NCBI GenBank assembly: GCA_964035575.1
Contig: OZ037927.1
Location: forward strand, 620,001-684,000
Reading direction: 5' to 3'
DNA: 64,000 nucleotides
Origin: Rhynchopus sp. YZ270_cl-10
Lineage: Eukaryota; Euglenozoa; Diplonemea; Diplonemida; Diplonemidae
Below are positions 19,752 to 31,800 of this stretch, in pieces. The position numbers and the translations under genes were made by a program. The notes beneath the pieces are model-generated. The model worked only from the letters and a program-made list of their open reading frames with translations, was not told the DNA's origin and did not search any database. Position 1 is the first letter of the stretch. Each line of letters opens with the position of its first letter.

Positions 19752-19854
19752 GTGAAGGATATGACCTTGGCTTGTGGTTTTACTGCTGGCTTCATCGTTG
19801 CATTGCAACGATGAAGCCAGAAGTAAAACCACAAATCAAGGTCATATACTTCAC
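19752..19854. repeat. 103-bp palindrome, 51-bp arms
   Basis: GTGAAGGATATGACCTTGGC at the left end returns inverted at the right end, and pairing continues to the centre CGTTGCATTGCAACG with only about four mismatches and no spacer. It looks like a miniature element reduced to its inverted ends; I see no target duplication. A G-run (19638-19659) lies just left. Confidence 0.85.
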
Positions 19855-20019
19855 AGTAGTTAGAGGGGAGGGGAGGGATGACCTTTTTTCATGGCCGTCT
19901 CGCGTCTTTCATTGCAAAAAAAAATAAAACAGAGAGACAAAAAAAAGACGGGAATAAGCTATGACGAAAGGCCTGGGGGTGAAAAAAGAACTTCAGATGA
20001 CGTAAGCCGAAAAAATATA

Positions 20020-20410
20020 TACCGTAATCGTAAGAATTCTGGGGCGTAAAATTTTTGGGACGTAAATATTCTGGGACGTAACAAAACTGGGACATTTTGG
20101 GCTTTTTAAACTTGGGACATTTTTACGTCCCAGAATATTTACGTCCCAGAATTGTCTGTGTGACCTTCCCCCCTCCCTCACCCATGCACTTAGGTGCAAA
20201 CCCAAACATGTCCAACAAACAAATAAAATATACGTACTTGGGCCAGTTATGATCCCTCCGCCAACCAGCCGCACCCCACCACCCACACCCCCAAAAACTT
20301 GACAAGTACCCGGAAAGCCGCCCGAACAATTCTGGGACGTAACAAAACTGGGACAATTGGGGGAAAATCTGAAACTTGGGACATTTTTACGTCCCAGAAT
20401 TCTTACGGTA
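20020..20410. mobile_element. foldback element, TACCGTAA ends, TATA duplication
   Basis: Left end TACCGTAATCGTAAGAATTC and right end GAATTCTTACGGTA, flanked by TATA on both sides (20016-20019, 20411-20414). The arms are made of TGGGACGTAAA / TTTACGTCCCA units in both orientations; the middle (about 20140-20325) is unique. The terminal TACCGTA-TCGTAA is shared with the foldback in the eIF4G intron at 46334-46471, whose arms use a different unit. Confidence 0.8.
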
Positions 20411-20811
20411 TATAAACGCACACGGGGTGGCAACTTTCTCAACTATGCATCTTCTTTGAGTAGGGCAACATGCTTTTTTGGGTAGGACTTTTGACTGAGC
20501 TGAAAGCCCGTCCTGTCCTCACATTATTTCCCATTCCGTCGACAGCACCCCAATGAGCGTTCGCTATTGCTTTTTTTTGAACTGCAGAAGACAAACAAAA
20601 AGTTCATAAGATGAAAACCGAAGCTGTCTCTTGCTTAGTCAACCTTATAAGAAGAGCTATATCAGTACACACCCCAAATATATTTACCCCGACCTTTTCA
20701 CACGCAAGAGTGGCCATTTTTTTTTTTTTTGTGTCAACAACCGACTGAGAGCCCACTTTGGGCTAGTAGGGTCTGTACTCAATGTTGGCCGAAGCCTTTG
20801 TTATTTGTTTT

Positions 20812-20884
20812 GATAAATTGTTTGGAGTAGTGTAGTTGCCTCGGGTTGTGTTGCCACAGTTTTTTTGTGCAAATCTCCACTGTC
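20812..20884 (+). repeat. 70-bp dispersed repeat, copy 3
   Basis: TGATAAATTGTTTGGAGTAG to CTCCACTGTCC, with a T-run inside. It is followed about 240 bp later by an inverted copy of the 50-bp family. Confidence 0.85.
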
Positions 20885-21120
20885 CAAAAAAGGTTCACGA
20901 AAAAAGGCCTTCTGATCTCGGGATTTTTTATTTCTGCGTTAGTGGGGATGTGAGTTCCATCCCGCGACCTAATCTTCCAAATACACGCGCAATACTTGCA
21001 GAAAAAGAAAAAAAAGGGAAAACAGAAGAGAAGGGAAAGGACAAACCAGGGCTTTCGTATCGTCGAGGATCGGACCCTGAAGAAACAGTACCCACACACT
21101 GCCTTGGCAGAAAAAAAAAA

Positions 21121-21170
21121 ATAGTGGAGCACACTCTAGGGTGGCTACACTAATACAACCAAGTTTTCAA
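21121..21170 (-). repeat. 50-bp dispersed repeat (TAGAGTGT subtype)
   Basis: Inverted copy: ATAGTGGAGCACACTCTAGG to CCAAGTTTTCAA. It is one of eleven copies in the window; this subtype has TAGAGTGTGCT where the other has GAGGATGAACT. Confidence 0.88.
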
Positions 21171-21722
21171 ATAAGAACAGCACACGACCATGCCAAGGAA
21201 ACGAACCTTCCTGGGGGAAAAACACACACACACACACTTTCATACAGATGGGCTTCGAGGTGAAGGAGATGTCTGTATGGCAGCTACATTAAACAGATCG
21301 ACAAAAAAAAGGGGAGGGGAGGGGAGGGAGAGACAGAACGTAAGTAAGATGATCCCAAGCCTCGTGTGCTTTGTCACCCTAAAGAGAAACAGACCGGAAC
21401 ACAACGAAAAAGAAACTGTACATTTTTTTTTTTTTTTTTTTGTACGATGAACCAAAGCCTCCACATGGCTTTGTAGTCACGCTGAAAATAAGAAAGAAAA
21501 AAAGAGAAAAACTGTGCCTCATATGCAAATACATTAGAGGCTGTCGAGCTGATCATCTGTATTGACGGATTGCCGTTCTTTTTCGTAGACTATCAAAAAT
21601 TGGGGGAGGTATTTTGCGAACGGTAATATATGCCCTACCCACAAACCCCGCGTAAGACGCGTTGGAGATGAGGGAGAGAGAGGGGTTTAAAGAACGTTGG
21701 TTGTGTTTTTTTTTTTTTATCT

Positions 21723-21773
21723 TTGAAAACTTGGTTTGTATTAGTGTAGACACCCGAGGATGAACTCCACTAT
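21723..21773 (+). repeat. 50-bp dispersed repeat (GAGGATGA subtype)
   Basis: TTGAAAACTTGGTTTGTATT then AGTGTAGACACCCGAGGATG and AACTCCACTAT. It is preceded by a T-run, as nearly every plus-oriented copy is. Confidence 0.88.
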
Positions 21774-22078
21774 ACTATCTTTTTTTTTGTGTTCGTTGTT
21801 AACTTTACCGCAATCGTAGAATATATGGACCATAAAAATGTTCGAGTTTGCCAAAAAAAAACCCCCCCCCCCCCCCCTCGAAGAGAGGAACTCAAACCCA
21901 TATAGTATTATGCAATTGTTACGGTATTTATGATTTGTATTCTTGTTTTTGTTTTTTGTTTTCGTCTTTTTGGGGTCCTGAGCAGGACAGTTCTGCTTCG
22001 TCTCCGCCACCTTCGTCAGTAGTAGTGGGAAGACATTCGCTGGATAGTACAAAGGGGGGAAAGGGGGTTTAGAGTAAT

Positions 22079-22144
22079 AATCACCTGGTTTTTACCCCGT
22101 GTATGCGGTCCTATACGTTCGTATACGCGGGTAAAAATCAGGTG
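22079..22144. repeat. palindrome, TCACCTGATTTTTACCC arms
   Basis: TCACCTGGTTTTTACCCCGT at the left returns inverted as GCGGGTAAAAATCAGGTGA, with a 12-base centre. It looks like a miniature inverted-repeat remnant. Confidence 0.75.
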
Positions 22145-22306
22145 AAATAAGTAAAAGAAACCAATTTCCTTTTATTTAAAACAAAAGGGGCATTTTGGGG
22201 TCCAAAAAATTGGATGCCTGGGGGGGAAAAAAATAGGTTTCCTGTGGTGTTTATTCACTGCTGTCAAAAATGTAAAGTGAAAAAAAAAAAAGGGTGATGG
22301 GAGGAC

Positions 22307-23444
22307 CAGGCTTTGCGCTAACTTCTGTCCTTTGTCCCGGGATTTTTGGATATTTTTGTGGTGCGTTTTTTTTTTGCAAACCGGGGCTTCCTTAAGAAAA
22401 CCAGAGAATCTCATATTTCATAGTAAGGGTACTTTAGAGTGTTTTCACACACACATGTGACCCCACCGTGGAGAGCAATCGGCTCGCGCGATCAAAAGAA
22501 AGCAGAGAAAAGGGAAAAGAAAAAAAGGAAAAAGTTGGGTACCGTGCGCCTGCGGCGCTACCTGTTCCTGCCCTCCTTTATGTTTAAACATGATGTACTT
22601 ATGTACAGTTCATTTTATTTTGAGTACGACTCCACATCCCCCCTGAGGATGATCCCCCCTCCCTCACGGATAAAGATTGATTAGGACGCCATGGGGCACA
22701 CCTCCGAGGCCACAACCGTCCTGGGTTTTCTCACTCTTCTCTGTGGTCACTGAAACCCCACCGCCATCACTACGTTACCGATAGCTCTTCAGTACGTTGG
22801 GTTTTCAGACCTGAAAATAACTCTTGTTTACGAGTATGGGCTCATGTTTTTGTCAAATTTTAAGTCGTTGCATTTTTGTCCATTTTTCCGTACATCCCCC
22901 ACCACAATCCGGGATTGGTTCGGAAATGCAACGAAACGACCTCTTGGCGGGAAAAAGCCACAGGAAATTTACGCACTTTTTGCAAACAGGGGTTTCCTTA
23001 CTAAAACCAGAGGAATCTCATCGTTCAGAGTAAGAGTTCTTTAGAGTGTTTTTGCACACACATGTGACCCCACCGTGGAGAGCAATCGGCTCGTGCCACC
23101 AAAAGAAAGCAGAAAAAAGGGAAAAATAAAAAGACAAAAGTTGGGTACCGTGCGCCTGCGGCGCTACCTGTTCCCAGTCAAAACACCACAATTTCATCTG
23201 AATTTGGGTTTTCAGACCTGAAAATGCCCCTTGTTTAAGAGTATGGGTTCATATTTTGTGAAAATTTAAGTTACTAAAATTTTGTCCATTTTCCCGAATA
23301 TGCCCCACCACAGCGCGGGATTGGCTCGGAAATGCCACAAAACACTGTTTTTTCACCCCCTGACGCACGACTATTTGAGGTGCGTTTTTTTGGTCCCGAA
23401 ACACGATTTTTCAGATTTTTTTCCAAAAGTTAGCGCGAAGCCTG
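22307..23444. mobile_element. non-autonomous hAT-like element A (1.14 kb)
   Basis: Ends CAGGCTTTGCGCTAACTT and its inverse (AAGTTAGCGCGAAGCCTG, one mismatch), flanked by 8-bp duplications GGGAGGAC (22299-22306) and GGAAGGAC (23445-23452), one base apart. CAGG-type ends with an 8-bp duplication are the mark of hAT transposons. Inside, a roughly 200-bp unit occurs twice (about 22375-22570 and 22978-23178), each containing ACATGTGACCCCACCGTGGA and GGTACCGTGCGCCTGCGGCG; each is followed by a block with TTTTGTCCATTTT and GGAAATGC. No transposase is encoded, so it would depend on a hAT enzyme supplied elsewhere. Confidence 0.88.
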
Positions 23445-24742
23445 GGAAGGACATCGAGCAGCCGAGGTCCTGATGGGAGACAAGCGGAAACACACAGTGA
23501 CGTAGGTAATCAGAGACTACATGAGTGGGTGAAAAACGCAAGTAAGTAAATGTGGAAGAAAAAAAAAAGCCGGAGAGATGAGACGAAAGGGGTTGACAAC
23601 TAATCAAAGTACAGTGGCTAAGAAACGTTACACCTATAGATATAGGCGGGAATTGAAACCGATGGCCGAAGTTACTTTTTTTGGGGGTGCTCACATCACA
23701 GCCGACAACCCCCCTCCTGAAGGGGTTGTTTTCTGTTGCTCAACACAATCAAGCGCTGAACGTTGTGAGGAAAAAAAGCTCATTTGGTGCTCCTGAAAAC
23801 CCCATTTTGCGTACTTGGTATTTTTTTTATTTCTGGAGTACCATCATTCCCACTTCCCCCACCCCGCATAGATTTTTGGAGGGGAAAAAACAAACAAAAA
23901 AGAGATGTTGAAAGTGCAAACACCTCACCGTTCACAAAAAGAACAAGATGTAATGTGCCTCTCTCTTTCTCTCTCATGTGCACACCCATCTTTTACCACC
24001 CTATCGTGGTCATGCTGGAATACGCAGCTGGGTTTTGAAGTTGGGTCTGTCTCTTCTCAACTAAAAGAAAAGGTTTTTATGATTGCTCCAAAAGATGCAT
24101 GAACCTCACAGTGCATACTGGTCTTAATCAAAGTTTCTAAATCAACGTTCCGGTACTAATGGCGTTAGGGGGATTGTAAGAAAAGTGAAAAAATCTTCTG
24201 TTTTTTTGTCTTGTACTTTGTCACTCGAGTTACCATATTTTCGCCAAACGGTGTGCGTAACTTTTAGTATCGACTTACTTGCCGTGGTGGCGTTCCAGGG
24301 GGGGGTCTGTTTAGTGCGGAGACACATTCTCTGAAGCAGGAATCGCCAAGGCAGGCTTGCCTACAGTTGTTACTAAATCATATTTTTTTTCCACAAAAAA
24401 TGTGGTAATCAAGGGTTCATTGTGCTCCGTGTTGTCGGGGGGTGGTTTGTTTCCCTCATAAACAAATGTGAGGGGGTTTATGCACTAAAAACTGGAGGAA
24501 ATGAAACCAAACGTCTGGGGGGGTGGGTTGTGAGCTAAGGGGGGGTTTTTGTAAGACAAAAATGAAAAATGCGAGCCGTGAAGGAAAGCGCATTTAATAA
24601 AAGAAAAAGATGAAATGTGTTTCTCTCTTTCTCTCACGTGTACGCATATCTAAAAAAAGGAGGAGCAAAAGAAGCAGCGCATGACATCTACACACGAGTG
24701 AATTCAACGAAGGAGACAGGGGGGGTTATTTTTTTTTGATCA
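23445..24742. other. gap: AT-rich spacer, no gene
   Basis: Contains two of the short hairpin-type motifs (about 23944-23995 and 24607-24650), where AAGATG is followed by a TGTGC...GCACA stem around a long CTCTCTTTCTCTC loop. Open frames here are short and biased. Confidence 0.4.
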
Positions 24743-24750
24743 AATAGAAG

Positions 24751-25517
24751 CAGGGTTTTATCTTGAAAAAACATTTTAAAATTCTACCCGGTCTACCCGG
24801 TCTGGCAAAAAAGTGGCCAAAAAAATTTTTTCGCCTCCGGCGAAAATGTCCCGGTAAACCGTTAAAATTGCTGCATTCACTCGCATATTGCATATCATCT
24901 CACGTTCCCCATCTTTGCGGAATAAGCAAAAAAGTTATGTCAGGTCGGTAGCGTGCGGACGTTTCCTCGTATAGACATCTACAAAAAGAAACGGCAGTCA
25001 TGGCAAAGGTTCCTGGCGAAGCCACGGTACGCAACATTTCTAAAAAATGTTGACATCAAATGGCACTGTCGTTGGTCATTATCGTCAGTTCCCGTAAACG
25101 TTACTTCCATATTTTGCTGAACGAAAGTTTTTGGCGAAGCCACGGTACGCAACATTTCTAAATATTGTGCTTAAAATTGCGCATTTTACAGCCAAGCTAT
25201 GTCATAGGTGGCTTGCAATCTTGCGCCGCAGGCGCACGGTACGCTACTTTTTTCCTTTTGCCATGCTGCATGCTTCCTTTTCCTTCGGCGTTTGACCAAT
25301 TGAGTCGCGTTCTGGCTGTGACGGGGTCACTTTGTTCATGAGGCCATTTCTGGTCACTCTCAGAGGTTTGCGTGAGGTACCCCCAAGATTTATCATTTTG
25401 GTTTTTTTTGGGCCTGACCGGGTGGATATTTTTTTTTTTCCCCCAGACCGGGTAAATATTTTTTTTTTTATTTTACCCGGTCTAGGGACCACTAACATAT
25501 AAGGAGATAAAACCCTG
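24751..25517. mobile_element. non-autonomous hAT-like element (767 bp)
   Basis: Ends CAGGGTTTTATCT / AGATAAAACCCTG flanked by an exact 8-bp duplication AATAGAAG (24743-24750 and 25518-25525). Subterminal ACCCGGTCT units recur near both ends. Inside, GGCGAAGCCACGGTACGCAA occurs twice (about 25017 and 25133), and CGCCGCAGGCGCACGGTAC (about 25233) is the inverse of a motif in the hAT-like elements at 22307 and 44158. No transposase frame is present. Confidence 0.92.
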
Positions 25518-25647
25518 AATAGAAGTGAAATTCTATTATTTCAGGCACGATGTCACACACAAAAAAACGCTGGAAAAAAAGAAGACACGAGTGAATTCAA
25601 CGAAGGAAAAAGGGGGGAAGGTTGCAGAGTTAGGAAACAAAAGCAGA

Positions 25648-25686
25648 GTTGAAAATACAAAGCCCCCCTCTCGTGAACAGTGTACC
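25648..25686 (+). repeat. partial copy of the 115-bp dispersed repeat
   Basis: GAAAATACAAAGCCCCCCTC then TCGTGAACAGTGTACC, the left third of the family only. It lies in the 3' flank of the 2233-aa gene. Confidence 0.75.
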
Positions 25687-25897
25687 TAAACAGAATTGTT
25701 TGATCTTTAGACCTTTTTGCTTTTGTGACCAGAATACCGGAGAAACATAGGGGAAGGAAACCGAAACTGGGGAGAGAAGAAAAAAAACGCTGATTGGAAA
25801 GACGTAGAAAAAAATAAAATAAAAAACAAAAAAAGAGGGAAAAGGTTGATATGATTCCCAAACCTACCCTTATTTAGTTTTTGGATTTCCCTTTTTT

Positions 25898-28800
25898 TCA
25901 ACTCAACAAAACATTTCTTGTCTCTTGTGGAAGCATGTCCAGGAGCGGGTCATGCTGGGTCTTGTCTGGTCGCGGCGATGAGAACCCTGTTGTCCGGGAC
26001 CCAGAGGGCGAACCTGTGAAGGAAATGCCACTGCCACTTCCCCCTTCACCAAGGCTTCCCTCGCTTCCCGCTGCACCTTCCTCTTCGTCATCAGAGGGAA
26101 GCAAATTTGGGGCTGCTGCCAGCTCAAAGACCCTGCGTGTAATGTAGGACACCCACTTCTCTGCGTCCTCTTGAAGGTCGGTGGAGAAGGTACAGCGCTC
26201 GACCCCGCCATCCTTCGCTGTGCAGTCCAGGATGAAGGTCGGGTCACTGTCTTCTTCATCCTCTGAGTGGGAGAGGCCAGCGTCGCTGCTGATGTGCGGG
26301 AATTTCGCGATGGTGCGTTCTTCACAGCAGACGATGTCGCTTAAACGGAAAGTAGTAAATCCTCCATTTGCGTCCTGAAGTTGGATGCTTTCTTCAGAAC
26401 TACCTGGGTTAACTACTGCCGCTGATCTGCGCTTATATACTACACGGTAGGGATCATCTTCAGAAGGCTTATCACGATGCAAATAAAGCTGCGTCGTTGC
26501 AGGCACATCATTAAGGACCTGAACCGCCACGGTATCTCCCTCGCGTTGTGCAGCGTTTTCTTTGAGTTCTAAGGTCTCGAGTTTTGCTTCCATTTCAAGG
26601 CGTTCTCTCTTGGCCTCCTGTTTGCGTTCTTCTTTGGAAAGGGGTTTTTTCTTTTTCGCTGGTTTTGCTGCAGCAGCAGCAGCTGCGGCGGTGGCTTCTG
26701 GATCCATCTCGCCTTCGATTTCCTCGGGGGTGGTTGACATCACCTTCATCTCTTTTGCTGCCTTTGCGACCATTGCCTTGCCAAGACTCTCCCCTTCTTT
26801 TACTCCTAGTAATGCCCGCGCATCGTTTTTGACAGCAAGAGAAATGGAGAATCCAAAGAACAGCAGCATCGCAATGTTGACAACGATAATCATAATCAAA
26901 AGCATGTCGTAAAACCAGGCGTCCTTCACAAACCCCTCTGTGGTTTCAAAGTAAAACAGAAGCCCAAAATTGAGGGTAAGCAAGAGGGACACTAATCCTA
27001 CCGCTTCTAATCTATTGTGTTGGTCGCTTACATAAGGCCGCCATTTGAGCTGGAGAAGCAAAAAGAGGGTGAGAATCCAGATGAGGGTGTACACCGGGAC
27101 TGCTCCGGTGCCAAAAGGAAAGGCAAGCGCGAGGACCACACAGAGCTTGCGGAGCATGATCACACACTGCCAGAACTTCAGCACGACATTGCCTTTAAAT
27201 CCTCCTAAGAGAAAGCTGAAGACCATTTGTGTAGACTGTTCGGAGTGAGTCCTGCGGTAACGCAGCACAGAGAAGCAAAGCAGGGCGGGGACCAGGATGC
27301 CGTAAAGCAGCAGGAACGAGGTGGCGGTGCCGGATATCGTGGAGAACTCACCCCCAGAGCATTCGATCCCCATGTTCTCGGTCATGTATTCGGTGGAGTT
27401 GGAGGCAGTGTGGACGACAGTGCATGAGACCATGGCGCTCGAGCGCAATGCAAGCATTTGGTAAAGGATGAAGAACACCACAACCCCTACTACAATGAGG
27501 ATCTCGCCCAGAGAGTAGTCGGAGATTTTGTTCTCCAGCTTGTTGCGCCGGCGCAGCACTTCACGCTCCTCAATCTTCTGCTTCTCTTCAACCGTCCAGT
27601 CGCCGTCGCTTTTTTTGTTCGCCCTTTCCTTTAGACGCGTTATCGCAGCGACACACCATACAAATAATGAAACCGGAATGAACACAGAAGGCAGCATCAT
27701 GGTCACCAAATAGGCACTGTAGGTCGACAAATTGCACGCCAGTAACGGCACCGCCCCGGGGTTCAAATTTGTCCCGAAGGAGAACTCCAATAATCCATTC
27801 CAGGTGTTGTACGCAGAAGAGATCTCCCAGGGGACGTCCAGCACGCGGAACACCGAGAGCACCTGGAGGTGCGAGAAGAGCATACGGAAGACGATCCCCT
27901 TTTGCGAGGCTGCCCCTTGCTTGAGGGTCACCAGGCTGTATGCAGCGAAGGCGACGAAGCCGCCCACCAGCATCGCAACAGAGCGCAGCATCACCAAGGC
28001 ATCAGTACTGCACTCCTTGCACGTCTCGCTCGACGAGGACTTTGCATAGCCGTCGATGCATTCCGCACAGAGGTTCCCTGTAGACCCCTCTTTGCAGGTC
28101 ATTGCTGCAGCGGCGGGGCACGCCTCCTTCGTCAAACACTTTTGCATCAGGGTGGAGGTAGGGTCGCTCGCATAGTACCCAGGTTGTGGCAGCAGGTAGA
28201 CCTCTTTGCCGTCGTGGATCAGAGGTGTGGCAAGGCATTGTGCATTTTCCGGGCATTTGAGACACCCCTCACGTTCCTTGAAGTAGTAGTCTGGCAGGCA
28301 GGTGGCGTCGATCTTGATGGGAACGAAGAGAAGCACCTCGGGGTGTTGTTCCCAAGAGAAGGTGACGTTCCAGCCCATCTTCGCCTCGCCTATGGCGATG
28401 CCTTCAATGTGGATCTCGTTGGTGCTTTCGACGCTGATACCACGCGAGATGCTGTCGGCTGGGCCGGATGCAATGAACTCCTCGTCAAAGCGCTGCACTT
28501 CGTAGGTAACACGGAACTGCCTCTGCTGCGTGACGTCTTTGATTTCCCTCTTTAGATGTGGCAAACGAAGGATGTTACCTGATGCGTCCACCATCACCAG
28601 CGTCACTGTCGCCTTTCTGTTTGCATTCGCGCTAACCAAGGGATACTCACAACTCAGTAGGTCCTCTGTTGCGCGCGCAAAGCGCAGTTTCTGTATCTTC
28701 CCTGGGACCACATCGACGCGAAGCTCTGCCACCGGGCAGGCACCCTTCTTGCAGGAGCCCTTTGTAACGGTGGCGCGGATGACGACGGTGCCCTCCGGCT

Positions 28801-31800
28801 GGCAGTTCAGCTGTGTAGCGTTGAAGAATGCCACCCCCTTGACGGTTGTGGCCACAACGTTGCGCAGTACTTCGAGGAGGCTGCGGTCTGTGCCTTCGTT
28901 GCAGGCATCCTGCACGCAATCAGGGAAGACCTCCTTCACACGCGGCTCCTCATCCGGCTGTTCGCGTTCCTCAAAGCTGATTTCTAGTTTAACTTCGAAG
29001 TGGTCGTCCATGTCTGCGCCTACAGGATACCCGTTGCTGTCAATCGTCTTGACTACAATACGTGGCACCTCGATGACGCTGGACTCATTTGTGAACAGCC
29101 CCTCCGCGCGGTCGTCCTCAAGGAGTCCCTCAAGCGAGACCGCGAGCCCCTCCACCATCCCCACAATTTTGAAGGCGTGCTCCTTGGAGTACGTCTGCCC
29201 GTCCACCGACACTGCCAGCGTCTCGTATACGTCTTCCACCTTTGCGTTCGGGGCCAAACACTCTATTGCCGTGCTGTTGATGAAGATCGCAGACTGAAAC
29301 GCATCTTTAGGGAGAGTCCTCAGGTCCTCAGGTCCTCCCGCCCACCGTGCATGCTCATCTTTGAGGGCGGTGGAGTACGACGTCTTGTTAGTGTCTGGAT
29401 GTGTTTTGAATCTGCAGGTGAGGTACTTTGATTTAACAAATTCGCCTGTGACGATGATCTTCTTGCGGGTAAATTCCTGGACATAGCTCGGGGTCACCTT
29501 ATCGACCTTCGGGAGATTCAAGCTTGCGATCTGGATGCCGTCCGCGGTGAAGGACGCTGTGCGCCCCATGCACACTTCTACGGGCACACCTTTGCACCGC
29601 GAGCCCCCTGTGCTCCCTGTGTGCTCAATCAGGATGTAATTGTCCTCCAGACTGCTCGCGTGTGTGGCACGCTTCGCCATGTTAACGATGTCTTTGATAT
29701 CCAGCCTCGTGGCGTCGTGGGCGAACCCCTCTCCAACAATGCCCACCTTCTTTGCTTGGCTCATGTCACCCTCCTCCTCACTGAAGCCATGCGGTACAAG
29801 CTCTGTGATGTAATACATCAGATACACACCAAGCTTCGCAACCTCACCGTTCCCCTGGTTCAATGTGTACAACAGGCGGGTATCGTGGTATGGGCGCATG
29901 TCCAAAACAGTGTCGTCGAGCTTGCCACGTCCGCGAAGTTCTAAGCCTTCTTCGCCGTCTCTGTAGCGCAGGCCGTGGCTCCCAAGGGGGGTGACGATTG
30001 CAAGGAGGACGTCGCGGGTAAAGGTGTCGTAGGACAGCGCAGTGGTCTGCCCCCCACGACCTTGCCCCGCCGACGCCTCTGCTGTGCTGTTGACTGCAAT
30101 TTGGTCACCTACGTTGATGTGAACCCCAGTGGCATTGTGTGTGATGTGCACACGCCTCAGGTACGGCATGTACACCCCTCCCCCGTCCTTCCCCTCCTTG
30201 GCGGACAGTGCAATGAAGAGGAAGACCGAGTTGGTGGAGGCGTTGGTGTGGAGCACCACGCGGTCGATCATCTCGTGCTTGTCGCTGATCTGCTTCTCGT
30301 CGGCTTTGTTCACGTCGAAGTTGTTGGCGTCGTAGACCTTGACCACCGGGTCACGGTTCATGTTTGTGCCCACGAGGAAGAGGAAGCGTGTGTTGGACAT
30401 CTCTGCGTGCCCGATCCACGTCGCAACCGTGCCGTAGATGACGTCGCTGCGCAAACAGTCGGCCGTGGATGGGTCCGGGGTGTCGCATTTCGCGCTAAGG
30501 GTAAAGCGGACCAGGCTCACACTCGTCGCCGTGTTCGCACGGAGTGCATAGAGAGTGTCGCCGTCGCCGCCAGGGACAACGGTGGCCGCCAAAATGGTGC
30601 TGGCGCTACCCTTGTCAAACTTAATATTCGTGGGCGTGTACTGACACGTGGTGCTCGACACCAGAGTTTTGATAAGCATGTTTACTTGATCGAAGCATCT
30701 GTTGTACAGTGTGTACAGGTATTCCCCGCCATTTTGTTGCTTCACCCACATATGTACCAAACGCGCTTTATCACCATTACGGCAAAGTTGCAAGTTGCAT
30801 TTACCGGGCTCCGGCTTGTCCACTGTGAGGTCCAGAACCACAATGTGGTCGTGACCGGACCAACCGACGTGCAGCCCGCCGAAGTAGAGGAAGCGTTTGG
30901 AGTCAATGACGGACAACGTTGTGCCTGCACTGGCATCCCTTGCGGCCACCTGTGCCGGGACCTTCTTCCCTTCATCTTTCGTCGTCAAGTTGCCTCCGCC
31001 TGTGACCCTCAGCATGTTGTTGTACACATCGCAGGTGCCATTGCCCTCCAAGTACTTCTCGTCGCATTTCTCGCAGTGTGTGCCCTTCCAATGCTGGTAA
31101 GGGTCGTGGTCGCATAGGCACACACCCACGTCGTTGCAGGGCAGGTTGTTCTCGCAGCTGCACTTCAGGCACGCAGGGCCGTCGCTGTAGTACGTGCCCT
31201 TCTCGCAGGACGCACACCCGGTCGTTCCCGGCTCGTTCACCCGCCCGGCAACACAGACATACTCCCCGTCGCTGCAGGTGTAGTACGCTTGCGGTTCGGG
31301 TGGGTCCTGCAAACAGGGCTTGGTGCAGTTGGGTGTAACGTAGCCGTCATTGCAGACACAGCTGGGCGGGCTTGGCCACGTTCCCTTGCAGACTCCGTTA
31401 TTGTTGCAGTCCGGTGGGTAGCATCTGTCCAGGCATTTCTCCCCGCCATAGCCTGCGGCGCATTCGCACTTCTTGTCCGCTACCACGGTGGTTGCAGAGC
31501 CAGGTGTGCAACGGCTTGAACAATTTGTGCCAAAGAAGCTTGCTGCGCATTCTGTGCAGTTTGTGGCCGGGTCAAATCCTTCGGGACAGAGGCACCCGGT
31601 GCCCTCTCGTGCAGACTCGGTGTTTTCGTCGTAGCATGCGCCACAGGACGCATTGCACTTCTTGTCGCATTTGAAACCGTAGTAACCTTTTTTGCAGTCG
31701 GAGCAGTCATCTTTGTCCCAGAACCCGTAGTCTTCGTCGTTCTTGCAGGAGCAAAAGGCAGGCCAGCCTTGCAAATCATTCGCCATGCATGTGCCGTGCC

